From Stomoxys calcitrans (lineage: Eukaryota > Arthropoda > Insecta > Diptera > Muscidae), in NCBI RefSeq assembly GCF_963082655.1, contig NC_081553.1, positions 156,279,441-156,343,440 on the forward strand: a DNA stretch of 64,000 bases, given 5' to 3'. Numbering within the stretch: position 1 is the stretch's first letter; every line of letters starts with the position of its first letter. The notes below the pieces were generated by a model. It had not been told where the DNA came from and ran no database searches. It saw nothing but the letters and a program-made list of their open reading frames with translations. Shown here piece by piece: positions 22,701 through 31,080 of the stretch. Both the position numbers and the translations under genes were made by a program.

Positions 22701-25700
22701 CTGTCGAAGTACTTTCTGAGTTCCGTGCTTCCGCGCTGGCACACACCTTGAGCCCAGTCCAACTATTGTAGATGATCTACCCACACAGAGCTTGTCGGGT
22801 CCCGTTCCGATGCCATCCCCTCCTGTCTCGATTGTGGCAGGGATATTTACAGTCTCCTGTAATCCGCCCGACTTTAGCGATGTGGTCGATAGTTCCTCAG
22901 GCAAGTGTTCAGCAACAATTGCTGAGTCGTTTCCTGATTCCCCAACCCCACCGCTTCTATAGACCTTCAGTTTCAACTTGTTGAATCCGTAGATACAACC
23001 CCTTCAGACTTGTCGAGGTCTGCGACACAGCTGGAGTTTAGTACGAATACTGCATGTCCGGTCAAAATCAGCGACATTAACAAAGTTTCTTGGACCCATC
23101 TTACTATTGTTCTCACTAGTTCTTTTAGGCATGGAATGCCCTCCACGTGACCGCAGCTTTTTGGCTGACCGCCATCTGCCTTTGATATGACTACGAGGGG
23201 CGAACCCCAGTCGCTAATTTCGGTTTTCGACATAAAACCTTTTTCCTCTAATTCGTCCAGCTCGTGGTCGACTTTTTGCATAAGTGCAAATGGTATTTCC
23301 CGCTCTTAAGTGAAAAAGGGCTTCGCATCGTCCCGAAGTTTAAGGAATATCGTAAAATCCTCCGATGTATGTGAAGAGTTGATTTCATTCAAGTCAGTAT
23401 TTAGTCCTCGACCTAGAAGCGCAGAATACTCCTCTGGTACAAAGTACATATAATCGACGAATGACCTTCCACCAACTTCAGCTTTTACAACAATTTTCCT
23501 AATCCCATGGCAGCCGGTTGTACGCACCGGATTGACCCGATGGAACCCTCAATACAATGTGCTACGTAAGGATCGCCCAAGGAATGGAGGTGGGCGATTG
23601 GCCTTCGTGATACACAATTCCGTGAAATATAGACCCATTTCGCTTGCGCCTAGCGCTAGTGACCCCTAAATGGAGTGCATGGTGATAGCACTCAGGTCCG
23701 GTACTGCCGAGATAGAGCAATACAACGTGTACATACCGCCGGTTGGTGGCTGTGTCCCTATTAATGACCAAGCTTACAACCCCGACATAAGTGGATTACT
23801 ATCTGGCCATAATCGTCTGGTTCTAGGGGACTTTAATGCGCATCATACTTCATGGTATTCTCCCATAGGTAACGACGAGCGTGACATAGCTTTGGCAGAG
23901 CATATTGAAAGCTTCTCGTTTTGCACGGTGAAAGAGGATGCCCCCACTAGGATTACGAGGAGGTGCAGCAGCTCGCTAGACATCTCCATTGCATCCCCTG
24001 ATCTCCTGAGTGACGTATCCTGGCAAGCTGTCATCTCTTTGGGGTCAGACCACCTCCCCATAATTCTCCCCATCGACTGATCACCCGACTTCATAACCTC
24101 TGAGCCCCGGACGTTTATCAATCATAAGAAGGCCGATTGGCTTCAGAGAATATACCAATCGCCGCTTCAGTGAACTGCCACCCCCCTCGGATGTGGTAGT
24201 AGCCGAGAGGAAATTCCGAGACATCATTAACGCAGCAGCCGCTCGATTTATACCAGCCGGTCGAATACCCCAAATGCGGCCCAATTTCCCGGCGCAAGCA
24301 GTGGTACTCGCATACGAGCGTGATGGGATTCGTGGTATGAACCCCACTAACACCAGAATCAGCGAGCTGAATCTGGAAATAAACAGGGTAGTCAATGAAC
24401 ATAAGTGGAATTTGTGGCTGGAACAGAAGAAAAAGACCTTACCAGTGCGAAGACATAACTACATGCTGTCTAAGCAATTCCTTTTGGGCTGTTATCGCAG
24501 AGACCATCCAAATCATCATCTTGTGGATAGATATCCACCGCCCAGAAGCCTTAAGGTAGATCTACATGATTTAGAGCGTGAGTTTCAGCGTTACAAGAGA
24601 GAACCTCTAGATCAAGCGGCATATAAAGCAGGTCTAGACAATATTCATGCAGACACGGTAGCAGATGCGGTAATAGCTAACGGGTGAATGTAGCCCTTGG
24701 AGAACGTCCGCCTCCCATTGCATCTGAATAAATTGACCTCCCCCGGCAAACCAGAGTAGTTCTGGCTCAATTACGTTCCGGCAGATGCAGCCTTTTCAAC
24801 TGCTACAGAGCAAAGATTGATGCCAACGTGCAAGATGTATGTCCCGATTGTAACCAAGGACCGCACGATACACCTGTCTATCTGCCCGGCCAGACCCACT
24901 CGACTCAGACCCAGATCCCTTTGGACGCACCCCATCTTAGTCGCAGAGTTCCTGGGTCTTGACACTCAACAGAATCAAACAGACGAAAGATAGAACACAA
25001 TAAACTGCTAAAACAACAACAACAACCATAATCTTCCCATCGGGTGTGAAAACATCCTTTGTATATGAACGAATAGAAATATTGGATGGTAGAAATTCGA
25101 CATCTAAATTAAGTTTGAAAAATTGATCCCTTGATAAAAAGGTATAACCTGATCCCGTATCGTTCTCAAACTGTATGGGGGTACCTTGACCGTTCAGGTT
25201 TATAAAAAATCTATCACAGTTTGACGATGACATATTCGATGAATTGTTTTGATGTATAGTGACTATATTAAAAACCCCATACTGGTGAATATCTTGAATT
25301 TGATTAGTAGTCTGGTGATTAGAGCCATCAACTTTCAAACGGGCCACACCTTTGCTTCATGCCCAGATTTTTTACACTCTGTGCATTTTTTGTGAATCGA
25401 TTTTTTGCATTCACAAAAAAACTCGCTATTGTTAATGTCTGTCCTTAAAGCTGTAACAAAATCGGCTATCGTTTGTTGACCCGATTGATATTTCGACTAA
25501 AATTGATGTTGTGCCAACAACACATTTTGTTTCGGCGATAAATGCTTCAACAATTTTACCAACTCATCGTACTTAACTTCACATGGTGATTTCGGCGAAG
25601 CCAGAGCCGCAACAATGCCAAAACACTTGGCGCCTATCGAATTCAACAACAAAATTGCACAATACTCCTTGTTGTGGTTGATATTCTTCATGCGTGTATA

Positions 25701-27388
25701 ATTTTCAGACCTCAGTATGTAGCTCCGAAATGATTCCTTCAATTTGTCCAACAACTCGAAATTCTGCACAAACGCAATATTTGTGCTCAATCCAGTTTGA
25801 GTAGATGATCCTGTTGCGTCGTTTGAGATTATTCAAAATTTTCTGCTGAATTTCGCAAATTGTACGGCATCCATTGTGTTTAAATGTTGATCGTCTCCAA
25901 TATATTTTTCAATTACAATAAAGAAAAAACTTAAAATGTGTTGTAATATGTAAGACTGTAAGTTAAGAAGTGCTGATGCTATAATTTGATATCTAAGAAT
26001 ACAAGAATAAAAAAGGAATTTCAAAATGATGAGATCATGGCAATGTTGCCGGATTACTAATGAAGTTACAATACTACTAAAACTTTGTTATTCGTTCCAG
26101 GAAAAGTTTAAAAGTGTGTCGCAATCAGCAAAATGTCATTGTAAGCTCAAGAACTTTTGCGGCTTCTACGGAGAAGCGATGGAGTACCTCTGGATCTGGT
26201 TGGCAAAAGCACAAAAACACTGAAAATCTGAAAAATACTCGATCCGTTTTTCCCGATGCTACCAGAAAATATGAAGTTCTCGATGCTAACATAATAAGAA
26301 ATCATCAACAAAAAGCTGACGCCTTAAAGACAGAAGATAGCGAGTCGCAAATATTGAACTATTTGAAGGAACAGACAATTCAAGTAATTGATCAGAATGT
26401 AATCAATAACACCCAACTAGATAGAGGTGAAAAATTAGTAAATACTTTAGAAGGTGTACAGATGCAATATGAACGAATTTTAAAAGAAACAGCATCTTTG
26501 TCCCTTCCGAAAGCCAAAGAAATGCCACTGCACGTACATTGTGAATTAAAATCACGAAGACGTTCACATCAGCCAGCCGTACGTTCACCAAGTGCCAGAA
26601 AAATTGGAAGCATTCGTCGACGGTCACAAGATACATTTTATTTCAAACACGCAAACAATAACAAGATTGTAGCTAGCGATGAAAGGGCTCGTAACTTAAA
26701 ATGTATTAGACAGAGTGTGGACAATGGTTTTGAGCTTCCACATGCAAATACTAAGCATTCTAAAGAAAGTTCCACTGAAATGAAAGAACATTGGATGCCT
26801 GGAGAGTATTTCTTTAAAAAGTTTCTTAATGAAGATCCCATTGATGCAACGCCCATTAAAAAACATGTTGGTGATGCGATTTTGCCGATTAATAATTCAA
26901 GTGAAATTTTTCCGACCAGAGATTCATCTGAGAATTTACGTATAAAAGCAGCGTCTACCAGCAAAGTTCAATTTATTTCTCGCATTGCAGATTCTAGATC
27001 AATTAATGCGGAAGAATGCGGACGAGCTTCTATATCTCGCCTAAGAACTGACAACGCAGGTATGGTAATGGCAAAGGCTAGACTTTTTGATCGGTTACGA
27101 GACTCCAATGAACAAATACATTATAGGAGAAATGTTTTCAAAAACAGTAAAGTTTCAGAAAACATATGTAAAAATCAGACAACATGTTCTTCGAGGGATA
27201 ACTTATACTCGCATAAATATAACACAGAAATGGATAATAAAATCCACGGCCAGAATAAGGGGTTACCAATTGTGAACTCGAGACAACACAACAGAAACTT
27301 CAAATATGTCAAAAACAAACGTGATTTTGAAGTTTTTCCTAAAAAAACATTGCCCAACCCCAAGAAGGAGGGACATAATTTTTTTTAA
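4677..27388 (+). CDS. RhoGAP-domain protein, ARHGAP11A-like (six exons)
   Basis: The joined exons are 4677-4781, 4834-5034, 5100-5646, 5703-5895, 5954-6019 and 26101-27388. They total 2400 nt and encode 799 residues, with every junction in phase. Residues about 36-240 form a RhoGAP domain, which speeds GTP hydrolysis by Rho-family GTPases. It has the arginine finger in EGIFRKAGS (R90), FFRELPEPL (127-135) and the conserved Asn in SNLAIILTPSL (N196). A basic run (KKKKKRR) and HMFNGFKRIVG follow, in the position where human ARHGAP11A has KRKRRQSV and GALNKF, which supports orthology. The C-terminal half (from about residue 371) is basic, Ser/Asn-rich and low in recognisable domains. ARHGAP11A acts in cell division and RhoA control; that role is inferred here. 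The gene is probably the fly counterpart (a RhoGAP54D-like gene), but I give no symbol because I could not verify it. Confidence 0.85.
4834..5034 (+). CDS. RhoGAP gene exon 2 (arginine finger)
   Basis: The acceptor is TTTTTGCAG (ending 4833). The 67 codons include FVVDMCNFILDRVETEGIF and RKAG, holding the catalytic arginine finger. The nearest GT donor (5039) would break the frame into exon 3. A GC donor, TTG|GCATGT at 5035, keeps phase 0 and yields KEIL-AYLES. Confidence 0.8.
5100..5646 (+). CDS. RhoGAP gene exon 3 (rest of GAP domain)
   Basis: The acceptor is TTTTTTTACAG (ending 5099) and the donor is GTAAAT (5647). It encodes the GAP core from AYLESGNPLDP through SNLAIILTPSLM and a basic KKKKKRRSGS segment. 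It ends in phase 1, matching exon 4. Confidence 0.85.
5703..5895 (+). CDS. RhoGAP gene exon 4
   Basis: The acceptor is TTTAATTTAG (ending 5702) and the donor is GTAAGT (5896). It begins inside a codon (C|AT) and encodes HMFNGFKRIVGANIGF, then an acidic/basic linker with KSKKKRKLAEP. It ends in phase 2. Confidence 0.75.
5954..6019 (+). CDS. RhoGAP gene exon 5
   Basis: This is a 66-nt exon between the acceptor TTTATTTAG (ending 5953) and the donor GTATGT (6020). It encodes RELLALLPKKSGGFLPNTPL and leaves two bases (AA), which the first G of the exon at 26101 completes. Confidence 0.7.
6160..6428 (+). mobile_element. N-terminal fragment of a Tc1/mariner-type DNA transposase (DUF4817-like HTH)
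   Basis: Frame 6196-6375 reads EQRAFAFESFFSN, ATQRSFRARFEIPP and LVPGCNSILSWVNS. This is the helix-turn-helix that opens many insect transposases of the Tc1/mariner (IS630) group (DUF4817-type). The catalytic DDE region is missing and the frame dissolves after about 60 residues. The upstream GGGTGCGCCAGAGATACTC at 6160 may be near the element's terminal repeat, but no matching end was found. Confidence 0.6.
7579..7805 (+). mobile_element. tRNA-derived SINE, copy 1
   Basis: A pol III B box (GGTTCGAATCC, 7614-7624) is followed by a unique body (TTTTCAGCAGTGGTTTTCCC, then CATTGAGCTTAAACTTGAAT) and a 3' end (GTTTGCCCCTGTCCCTAAGT). The same order recurs at 11453-11748, so it is a family. This copy lacks about 80 bp found in the middle of copy 2 and its A-box region is eroded. 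It is inserted in the antisense LINE. Confidence 0.75.
8545..8595 (-). repeat. Isolated segment matching the SINE 3' end
   Basis: On the - strand the words AAGTTTGCCCCTGTTCCTTA and GTGGAATGTTATGGAC match the last part of the SINE at 7741-7790. It lies inside the LINE, between the endonuclease and RT remains. It is either a truncated SINE or a sequence shared by the SINE tail and this LINE. Confidence 0.5.
10421..11452. other. AT-rich intronic spacer
   Basis: There is no supported gene. It may contain the 5' end of the antisense LINE. Short frames at 10731-11141 have no recognisable motif. Confidence 0.3.
11453..11748 (+). mobile_element. tRNA-derived SINE, copy 2 (near full length)
   Basis: An A-box-like TGGCACAGAGG (11464-11474) and a B box GGTTCGAAACC (11491-11501) sit at tRNA-like spacing. 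They are followed by the body with GGCTATAAAAAGAGGTCCC, CATTGAGCTTAGAACTTCAA and the tail GGCAAATTTGCATTGCATTT. These features define a pol III-transcribed, non-autonomous element that depends on a LINE for mobility. It lies in the RhoGAP intron. Confidence 0.75.
11749..12099. other. Intronic spacer, nothing recognised
   Basis: Only short AT-rich sequence is present, with no motif or repeat that I can place. Confidence 0.3.
12100..13330 (-). mobile_element. Jockey-like LINE, internally deleted copy A1
   Basis: On the - strand: the endonuclease start (INEIVDFMNRKDILIAAIQK, GGGGLAFVIHNS) at 13310-13020, the endonuclease core (NRLVLGDFNAHHTSWYSP; SSPDISIASPDL) at 13019-12630, a linker (FRDIINAAAARFIPAGRIPQ) at about 12510, and then a direct jump to the C-terminal zone (RDHPNHHLVDRYPLP; NSYRARIDADEQDVCP). 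The whole reverse transcriptase is missing, so the copy is defective. A related copy (A2) lies at 23552-25026 in opposite orientation. Confidence 0.75.
13376..13560 (+). mobile_element. Ty3/gypsy reverse-transcriptase fragment
   Basis: The translation KTEISDWGSPLVVISKANGG, VRLCVDYK and NERLMDAHSPIRKLQDIF is the beginning of a Ty3/gypsy RT. It joins directly to LOA-like LINE sequence at about 13560. A second gypsy fragment with the same opening residues is joined to the same LINE block at about 23150 on the - strand. Confidence 0.75.
13560..16609 (+). mobile_element. LOA/R1-like LINE copy B1 (I superfamily), decayed
   Basis: Order on the + strand: an ORF1 remnant rich in Ser/Glu (13830-14275); an endonuclease opening LLQLNLHHCKAASAALKVLL, then VVLIQEPW (14240-14630) and DDHSVCDHRYI (about 14826); a linker with a WW pair (14951-15193); RT with AFIDIKSAFDN (15718) and KYADDVAIAV (about 15987); and the thumb (16065-16600, SAKYLGVLLDRKLNFKSNI). 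Stops and frameshifts interrupt it, although the YADD box is retained. The copy is cut at 16609 by an LTR-retrotransposon fragment. Confidence 0.75.
16610..17154 (+). mobile_element. 3' fragment of an LTR retrotransposon with LTR
   Basis: An open frame runs into the LINE breakpoint and ends SSRIPRKRIIFSP-stop at 16945. It is Asn/Ser/Asp-rich, like the tail or linker of LTR-element Pol proteins. A polypurine tract GCGAGGGAAGAA (16956-16967) follows, then a 186-bp candidate LTR. The 5' part of the element is absent here, so this is a fragment. Copia versus gypsy cannot be settled from this piece. Confidence 0.65.
16969..17154 (+). repeat. Candidate 186-bp LTR
   Basis: It begins TGTTATG directly after a purine tract and ends TTAACA. 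The ends form the perfect short inverted repeat TGTTA...TAACA. It contains GAATAAATA near 17094, usable as a polyadenylation signal. No second copy exists in the window to confirm the borders. Confidence 0.6.
17170..17440 (-). repeat. Diverged DINE-1-like fragment
   Basis: The words GATCGGTCTATATGGCAGC and AGGGCAGACGCACGGACAT match the antisense core of the Helitron-like family seen from 35.9 kb on. Its ends are not recognisable. Confidence 0.45.
17461..18830 (-). mobile_element. LOA/R1-like LINE copy B2, rearranged
   Basis: On the - strand: an RT segment (KPTSIMKELEFLVINSTVRK, VAYADDVAIAV), the thumb (LYGVVIWWTALQKSTYCSIL) and the RNase H start (FYTNGS, about 18030). About 390 bp of the family's own ORF1 region (18025-17655) follow, and then RNase H resumes (VYQAEILAIKEVVEWL, FSDSQATR) to 17461. 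RNase H would remove the RNA template during reverse transcription. The copy is defective. It lies opposite to B1, so the two could pair as an inverted repeat in the intron RNA. Confidence 0.7.
18831..19640 (-). other. GC-rich non-coding stretch, possible 3' UTR of the R1-clade LINE
   Basis: The base composition is GC-rich like the LINE that follows at 19640. It contains a hairpin with a 7-bp stem (CCAGGGG, 19121-19127, pairing with CCCCTGG, 19137-19143). R1-type elements carry structured 3' UTRs. Assigning this stretch to the element is inference. Confidence 0.35.
19640..22560 (-). mobile_element. R1-clade LINE (Waldo/R1-like), GC-rich, decayed
   Basis: On the - strand: a Val/Pro/Ala-rich ORF1 remnant (about 22490-21905, VVVKGKGKAVTTSAEVVEKV, GPTLGVRVH), endonuclease end and linker (21780-20946, WDSSDHNPIQIMV, KVKWWTRELEIMRRNVRRL), RT (20868-19966, SLGLDGMTG, SYRGISLLPVLAKVLERIM, SPYQFGFREEKSTVDAW, SAYADDQLILVEG), and a C-terminal zone (19917-19640, TYEFIRGATF, PDFGFGPSLGFILTGNGSLN). 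This combination is typical of the R1 clade. The YADD motif is intact, but frame breaks remove function. It contrasts strongly in GC content with the AT-rich host sequence. Confidence 0.8.
22561..23145 (-). mobile_element. LOA/R1-like LINE copy B3, 5' block only
   Basis: The - strand matches 13560-14100 of B1: CGHVEGIPCLKELVRTIVRW, NSSCVADLDKSEGV, SGGLQETVNIPATIETGGDG, then EARNSESTSTAAASEASKEE. Only the ORF1-side block is present. It is joined to a gypsy fragment at about 23145. Confidence 0.65.
23145..23551 (-). mobile_element. Gypsy fragment: protease end to RT start
   Basis: The - strand gives FVPEEYSALLGR, SEDFTIFLKLRDDAKPFFT, a stop, and then FALMQKVDHELDELEEKGFM and SDWGSPLVVISKADGG. 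That is the passage from protease to reverse transcriptase of a Ty3/gypsy Pol. It appears to continue, beyond the inserted jockey-like copy, in the Gag-protease part at 25027-25880. Confidence 0.7.
23552..25026 (+). mobile_element. Jockey-like LINE, internally deleted copy A2
   Basis: The + strand carries the endonuclease (VIHNSVKYRPISLA; LVLGDFNAHHTSWYSPIG; SLGSDHLPIIL), a linker (ERKFRDIINAAAARFIPAGR; NEHKWNLWLEQ) and then, without any RT, the C-terminal zone (LPVRRHNYMLSKQFLLGCYR, DHPNHHLVDRYPPPRSLKV). The last part, about 24760-24990, is SCSRL-like and ends LVAEFLGLDTQQNQTDER-stop. A short 3' UTR with AATAAA and an AAC-repeat tail ends at about 25026. The frame 24193-24687 joins linker and C-terminus without a stop. 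It is inserted in a gypsy element. Confidence 0.75.
25027..25880 (-). mobile_element. Gypsy fragment: Gag and protease
   Basis: On the - strand, Gag starts at MDAVQFAKF (about 25875) and continues NIAFVQNFELLDKLKESFRS and VKLLKHLSPKQNVLLAQHQF. A Cys-rich segment (FCECKKSIHKKCTECKKSGH) follows, and then an aspartic protease with NDTGSGYTFL and SNISIRSYTKDVFTPDGKI. The element is degenerate (frame breaks) and interrupted by the jockey-like copy on its 3' side. Confidence 0.7.
25881..26100 (+). other. End of the RhoGAP long intron
   Basis: AT-rich sequence, possibly with the gypsy 5' leader in its first part. Branch-like ACTAAT and a pyrimidine-rich TTATTCGTTCCAG lead into the exon at 26101. 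Confidence 0.45.
26101..27388 (+). CDS. RhoGAP gene exon 6 (C-terminal half)
   Basis: The acceptor is TTATTCGTTCCAG (ending 26100), with branch-like ACTAAT upstream. A single G completes the split codon, after which 429 codons stay open to TAA at 27386-27388. The product is basic, rich in Ser, Arg and Asn, and contains RSPSARKIGSIRRRSQDTF and a predicted-helical MVMAKARLFDRLRDSNEQI. I recognise no domain. Joining to exon 5 rests on exact phase, on the absence of another upstream exon and on the low repeat content of this stretch. A further small exon inside the long intron cannot be excluded. Confidence 0.7.
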
Positions 27389-27391
27389 ATT

Positions 27392-27397
27392 AATAAA
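27392..27397 (+). terminator. Candidate polyadenylation signal of the RhoGAP gene
   Basis: AATAAA lies 4 bp after the stop codon. It is unusually close, and other AT-rich signals downstream could be used instead. Confidence 0.35.
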
Positions 27398-28300
27398 TTA
27401 ATGATGGTACGAATTTTAAGAAAAAAGAAGAAAAATATTTTGGCCATAAAGCACTCTCTATTTTAATTTACATGTTTTCGATATCATATTTACAAAAAAT
27501 ATGGTTCTTATTTCAAGTATTGATATAATTTTTAATAAGAATTTAAAATTATCAATCATTTCGTACACAATTGGTATATTACAATGTAATATACTATACT
27601 ACTTAAAGAATACATATGAAAAGATTACATGCGTTTTCTAGCGAAATATGGTACTTCATCCTGGAAAGCCTAACTAAAGTAAGTATTAGTTTGTATTAAA
27701 TTTTAATTATCTATACACAAATTAAAAAAAAATATTAAACCGGGTAAAAATAATTGAAATGGTCATATCTAATGACACACATAATTACATCAAATTTGAT
27801 CTGCCATATCTAGTGATGTTCCGTGCCACGATTTTTTATGTTTCCGATTGTCAAAATGTTTTAAACGTGCACAACTTTATGACTATTTTCAGCCCTACTC
27901 TGAATAACAATTTCCTGTGCGTTTTTTCCCTACTCCCTTTTCCCTTATTCTAAACAATGTTCGAAAAAGGGAAATATCTCCCAGGAAAAAAGTAGGTATT
28001 TTGAATCGAAATAAAAGGGAAAGTTAGACAATAAAATTTCCCGAATCACCAAGCAAATGAAAGGGGGTTAGAAAAAAAATTATGAATTTTGTTTTTATAA
28101 AAAATTATAACACTTCTTACTATTTACAGGATTTTATTTACTATTTACGGGTTTTGTTATTTCGCTCCTCATGAATTTTCCTATAACTCGTAATAGTTCA
28201 TTATTTTTGATAGAAAAATTTAAGTCACTTAAGGATAGCTGCGATAGAAGTATCCATTAATCGGTTGATGATTTGTGTCTGTTTCCAGTGGAGCCGCTAA
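27398..28300. other. AT-rich intergenic sequence
   Basis: There is no gene. It contains several runs like AAAGGGAAA and TTTCCC around 27910-28070 that could form weak hairpins. This is probably 3' UTR and intergenic DNA. Confidence 0.35.
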
Positions 28301-28315
28301 TCTAGTAGGCTTAGA

Positions 28316-28489
28316 ATGGACTCCAAAGACCCAACAGCTGCGGTGGTGGTGCCAGGCCGTAGCATGTTGTCTTCTAATGAAACCTTGACTGGTGGAGCGG
28401 CTGCTCCAGGCTCCACTAAACGACAGACTAGTGGTCAGCAGGGGCTTTTGGCGAAGACACCTGGTTCGAGTCTTAAGGACAAGGCCTAA
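28316..28489 (+). mobile_element. LINE ORF1 N-terminus (57 codons)
   Basis: ATG at 28316 opens MDSKDPTAAVVVPGRSMLSS, matching the ORF1 openings at 46149 (GKDPTAAAVASDRSMLS) and 63119 (DPAVVASDRSILSS). It stops at TAA 28487-28489. It is a truncated RNA-binding-protein start of an I-superfamily LINE. Confidence 0.6.
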
Positions 28490-28669
28490 CTTATTCTTTC
28501 TTTGTGTGCCTATAATTTGCATAGGCCTTCGGCCTTTCCCGGCATACCAACACGCTCTTTAAGAGCTTGGAATAATAGAAGACTAAGACTCTCACTAATA
28601 GGGAGGGAGACTCCCTAAATTGGACTCGGGAGTTCGCTGAACAGGCTACCCCAAAGACTACACGTCTCG

Positions 28670-31080
28670 ATTCGGAAAAGGCTGTGCGAACAATAGTAGG
28701 ATGGGTCCAAGAACTTTTGCTAATGTCGCTAGGTACAGTTTGGTGATGGCAGTTGCCGGCAAGGGAGAAGAACTGAGCTGCATACCTAGGAATAATTAAA
28801 GTGGGATAGTCAAAGGACTGTCATCAGTATACTCTGATGTCCTTGCCGAATTTCCTGGGTCACCTCCAGTTTTGTGACGATGCAGGATGTTACCCCGGCC
28901 GATACAGACTTATTGCCTTCGGGGATCAACGCTGTTGAAATCTGGCCAGGTGCAGCATTAGATTTAGTCAAGAAGGAAGATATTCCTTCTCGATCAATGG
29001 TTCATGCTCGGAAACCAAGGATTCCCTCAGATACTGAATCGATACATGGAAGACTAAGCGAATGTTATCCCAATCTTTCAACCACCGACTGGAAGATTGG
29101 TAAATTGGTAGATTTGATGAGGCTGATTGTGGCCGGAGACATGCAGTATTCGTAAGGACAAAACTCCAGCTGTCTCGCAGACTTCGACAAGTCTAGACTG
29201 TAGGAGACTGCAAATATCCCAGCTACAATCGAGACAGGAGGGGATGGCATCGAAATGGGACACGACAAGCCCTGTGTGGGTAGATGATCTAGTTGGACTG
29301 AGCTCAAGGTGTGCGCCAGCGGGGAAGCACGGAACTCAGAAAGTACTTCGACAGCAGCAGCTAGTGAAGCATCTAAAGAGGAATCGTTGACATCGCAAGT
29401 ATCCAGTGTCCTGAGGAAGAGTGGTTCCACAGCTTTCTCAATTACCCTTGGATGCGTACGGAAGCTCATCATGACAAGATCTAACGAATCTTGTGAGGAT
29501 GAACTCCTGGTGGAATCAGAGGACGAGTCTAACACAACAGTGGTGGATGTTCTGAATCCTGACTATGGTCCGGTTTCTACAGTTAAATCTTCACCATTGT
29601 AAGGCCGGAGGATTTGACGTGTTCTTATCCAGGAACCATGGGAGTGTGGTGGAATGGTTCGTGGACGAAGAATTCTGGGATTTAAACTACTCAAGGGCAC
29701 GGAGAATGGGATACACAGAGCCCGTATTCTTGAAAAGAGTAGTCTAAATGTTTCGCTTTTGTGGGGAAGAAGAGCCTCATTGTAGGAAGTGATACTAATG
29801 CACATCACCAGACATGGGGAAGTTCGGATGTCAACGAAAGTGGTGAGCTGCTTATCGAATAAATTATAAGTTGCAATTGGCGATTTGTAATAAAGGGCAT
29901 AAACCGATCTTTATTGTCAGGAATAGGACGGAGGTACTAGATGTTACCTTTGTACCGGAAGATATATAAGTCGAAGAACATGCGACTGGTATGTGTTGGA
30001 TGACTACAGCTTCTCTGATCATCGTTATATTAGTTTCAGCGTTGGCTAAACCGAATATAGACGGATTCAGATAAATGCCGACACAAATTCTGCACGTCTA
30101 TCCCTTCTAGACCAGAAGAGAAAGTGGAAAATGCGGAGGATATAGACATAGTGGTCATGCGGATCACGAAGGCCCTGAATGACTCGCTTGTTTCACCATG
30201 TACTAGTGCGAAGCCAAAGGGGCAAACAGCGACCGCCATGGTGGACCGCAGAGCTGGTTGGTCTAAGGAAGGTCTGCAGAAAACTCTTCAACAAAGCAAA
30301 CGCCACGAGAGCACCACAAGATTGGGACGTATATAAGGCTGAGTTAAGAAGATATAAGGCGAGCTGAGAAAGGAAGATATAAGGCGAGCTGAGAAAGAAA
30401 AAATCCTGGGTAGAATTCTGCAACTCTGTGGAGGATACATCTAAAGGCCTCTAGGCTAGGCTAGGCTTGCGAGACTAGGAATTACCTTACACATTCCAAG
30501 GACTATCCCATGGCAGCCGGTTGTATGTACCATAGGCAAGGGCTGCCGCCTCAGTGCATAACACACTGCTGCAGCAACAACATTCCAGGGAAACTGAAAT
30601 CTGTGGGTATGCCTCTAGCGACAAGTAAGCTAAGTTTTCAGGACCAGGCCAAAAGGACAACGAATTATAGATGGCCACCAAGAGGGGGCTGTGAGCATTT
30701 CAAAACTATATGGCCTAATCTAGACTTGAAGAGGTCTACCGCTTTGCTGTCACTGGCTAGAACAGACGTCTCAGTCATTGTGTCCGTCATGGCAGGTCAC
30801 TGTCTAATCGGAAAACATGGTTACAGACTAGACATCGAAGAAGAAGAGACTATAGAACTCCTTCTGTGTGGTGTCCCGCACTAGCAGTCAGAAGGAACTC
30901 CTTCTGCACTCCACTTTAGGTTTTCATTTTTTGAGAACCTGTCTCATTTAGCTGATGTGAATATTCGCAAGTTGTTGGGCTTTTTGAAGCGATCTGGATG
31001 GTTCAATAGTAGGAATCAAAAGGCATATTCCTCCTTATGTTCCTGTGGTATCACAATGGACGAATGGGTCTAAGTGAGTC
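28670..31080 (+). mobile_element. LOA/R1-like LINE copy B4, decayed
   Basis: The order is: ORF1 pieces (28879-29150, ESIHGRLSECYPNLSTTDWK; 29300-29600, ARNSESTSTAAASEASKEES), an endonuclease start with a 45-bp internal deletion (about 29565-29760), a linker (30124-30370), and a C-terminal zone (30600-31074: LDLKRSTALLSLARTDVSVI, VSVMAGHCLIGKHGYRLDI, then RKLLGFLKRSGWF). The last zone is typical of the end of LOA/R1-type ORF2 after RNase H. RT and RNase H are missing. The copy is inactive and lies between the RhoGAP 3' end and the I-like LINE. Confidence 0.7.

Larger units (their letters stand above)
6020..26100 (+). other. 20.1-kb transposon-filled intron of the RhoGAP gene
   Basis: The intron begins GTATGT and ends TTCCAG. 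It contains at least one transposase fragment, five LINE families in both orientations, gypsy and other LTR remnants, and SINEs. The other introns of the gene are only 52-65 bp (4782-4833, 5035-5099, 5647-5702, 5896-5953), so nearly all its length comes from insertions. Confidence 0.7.
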
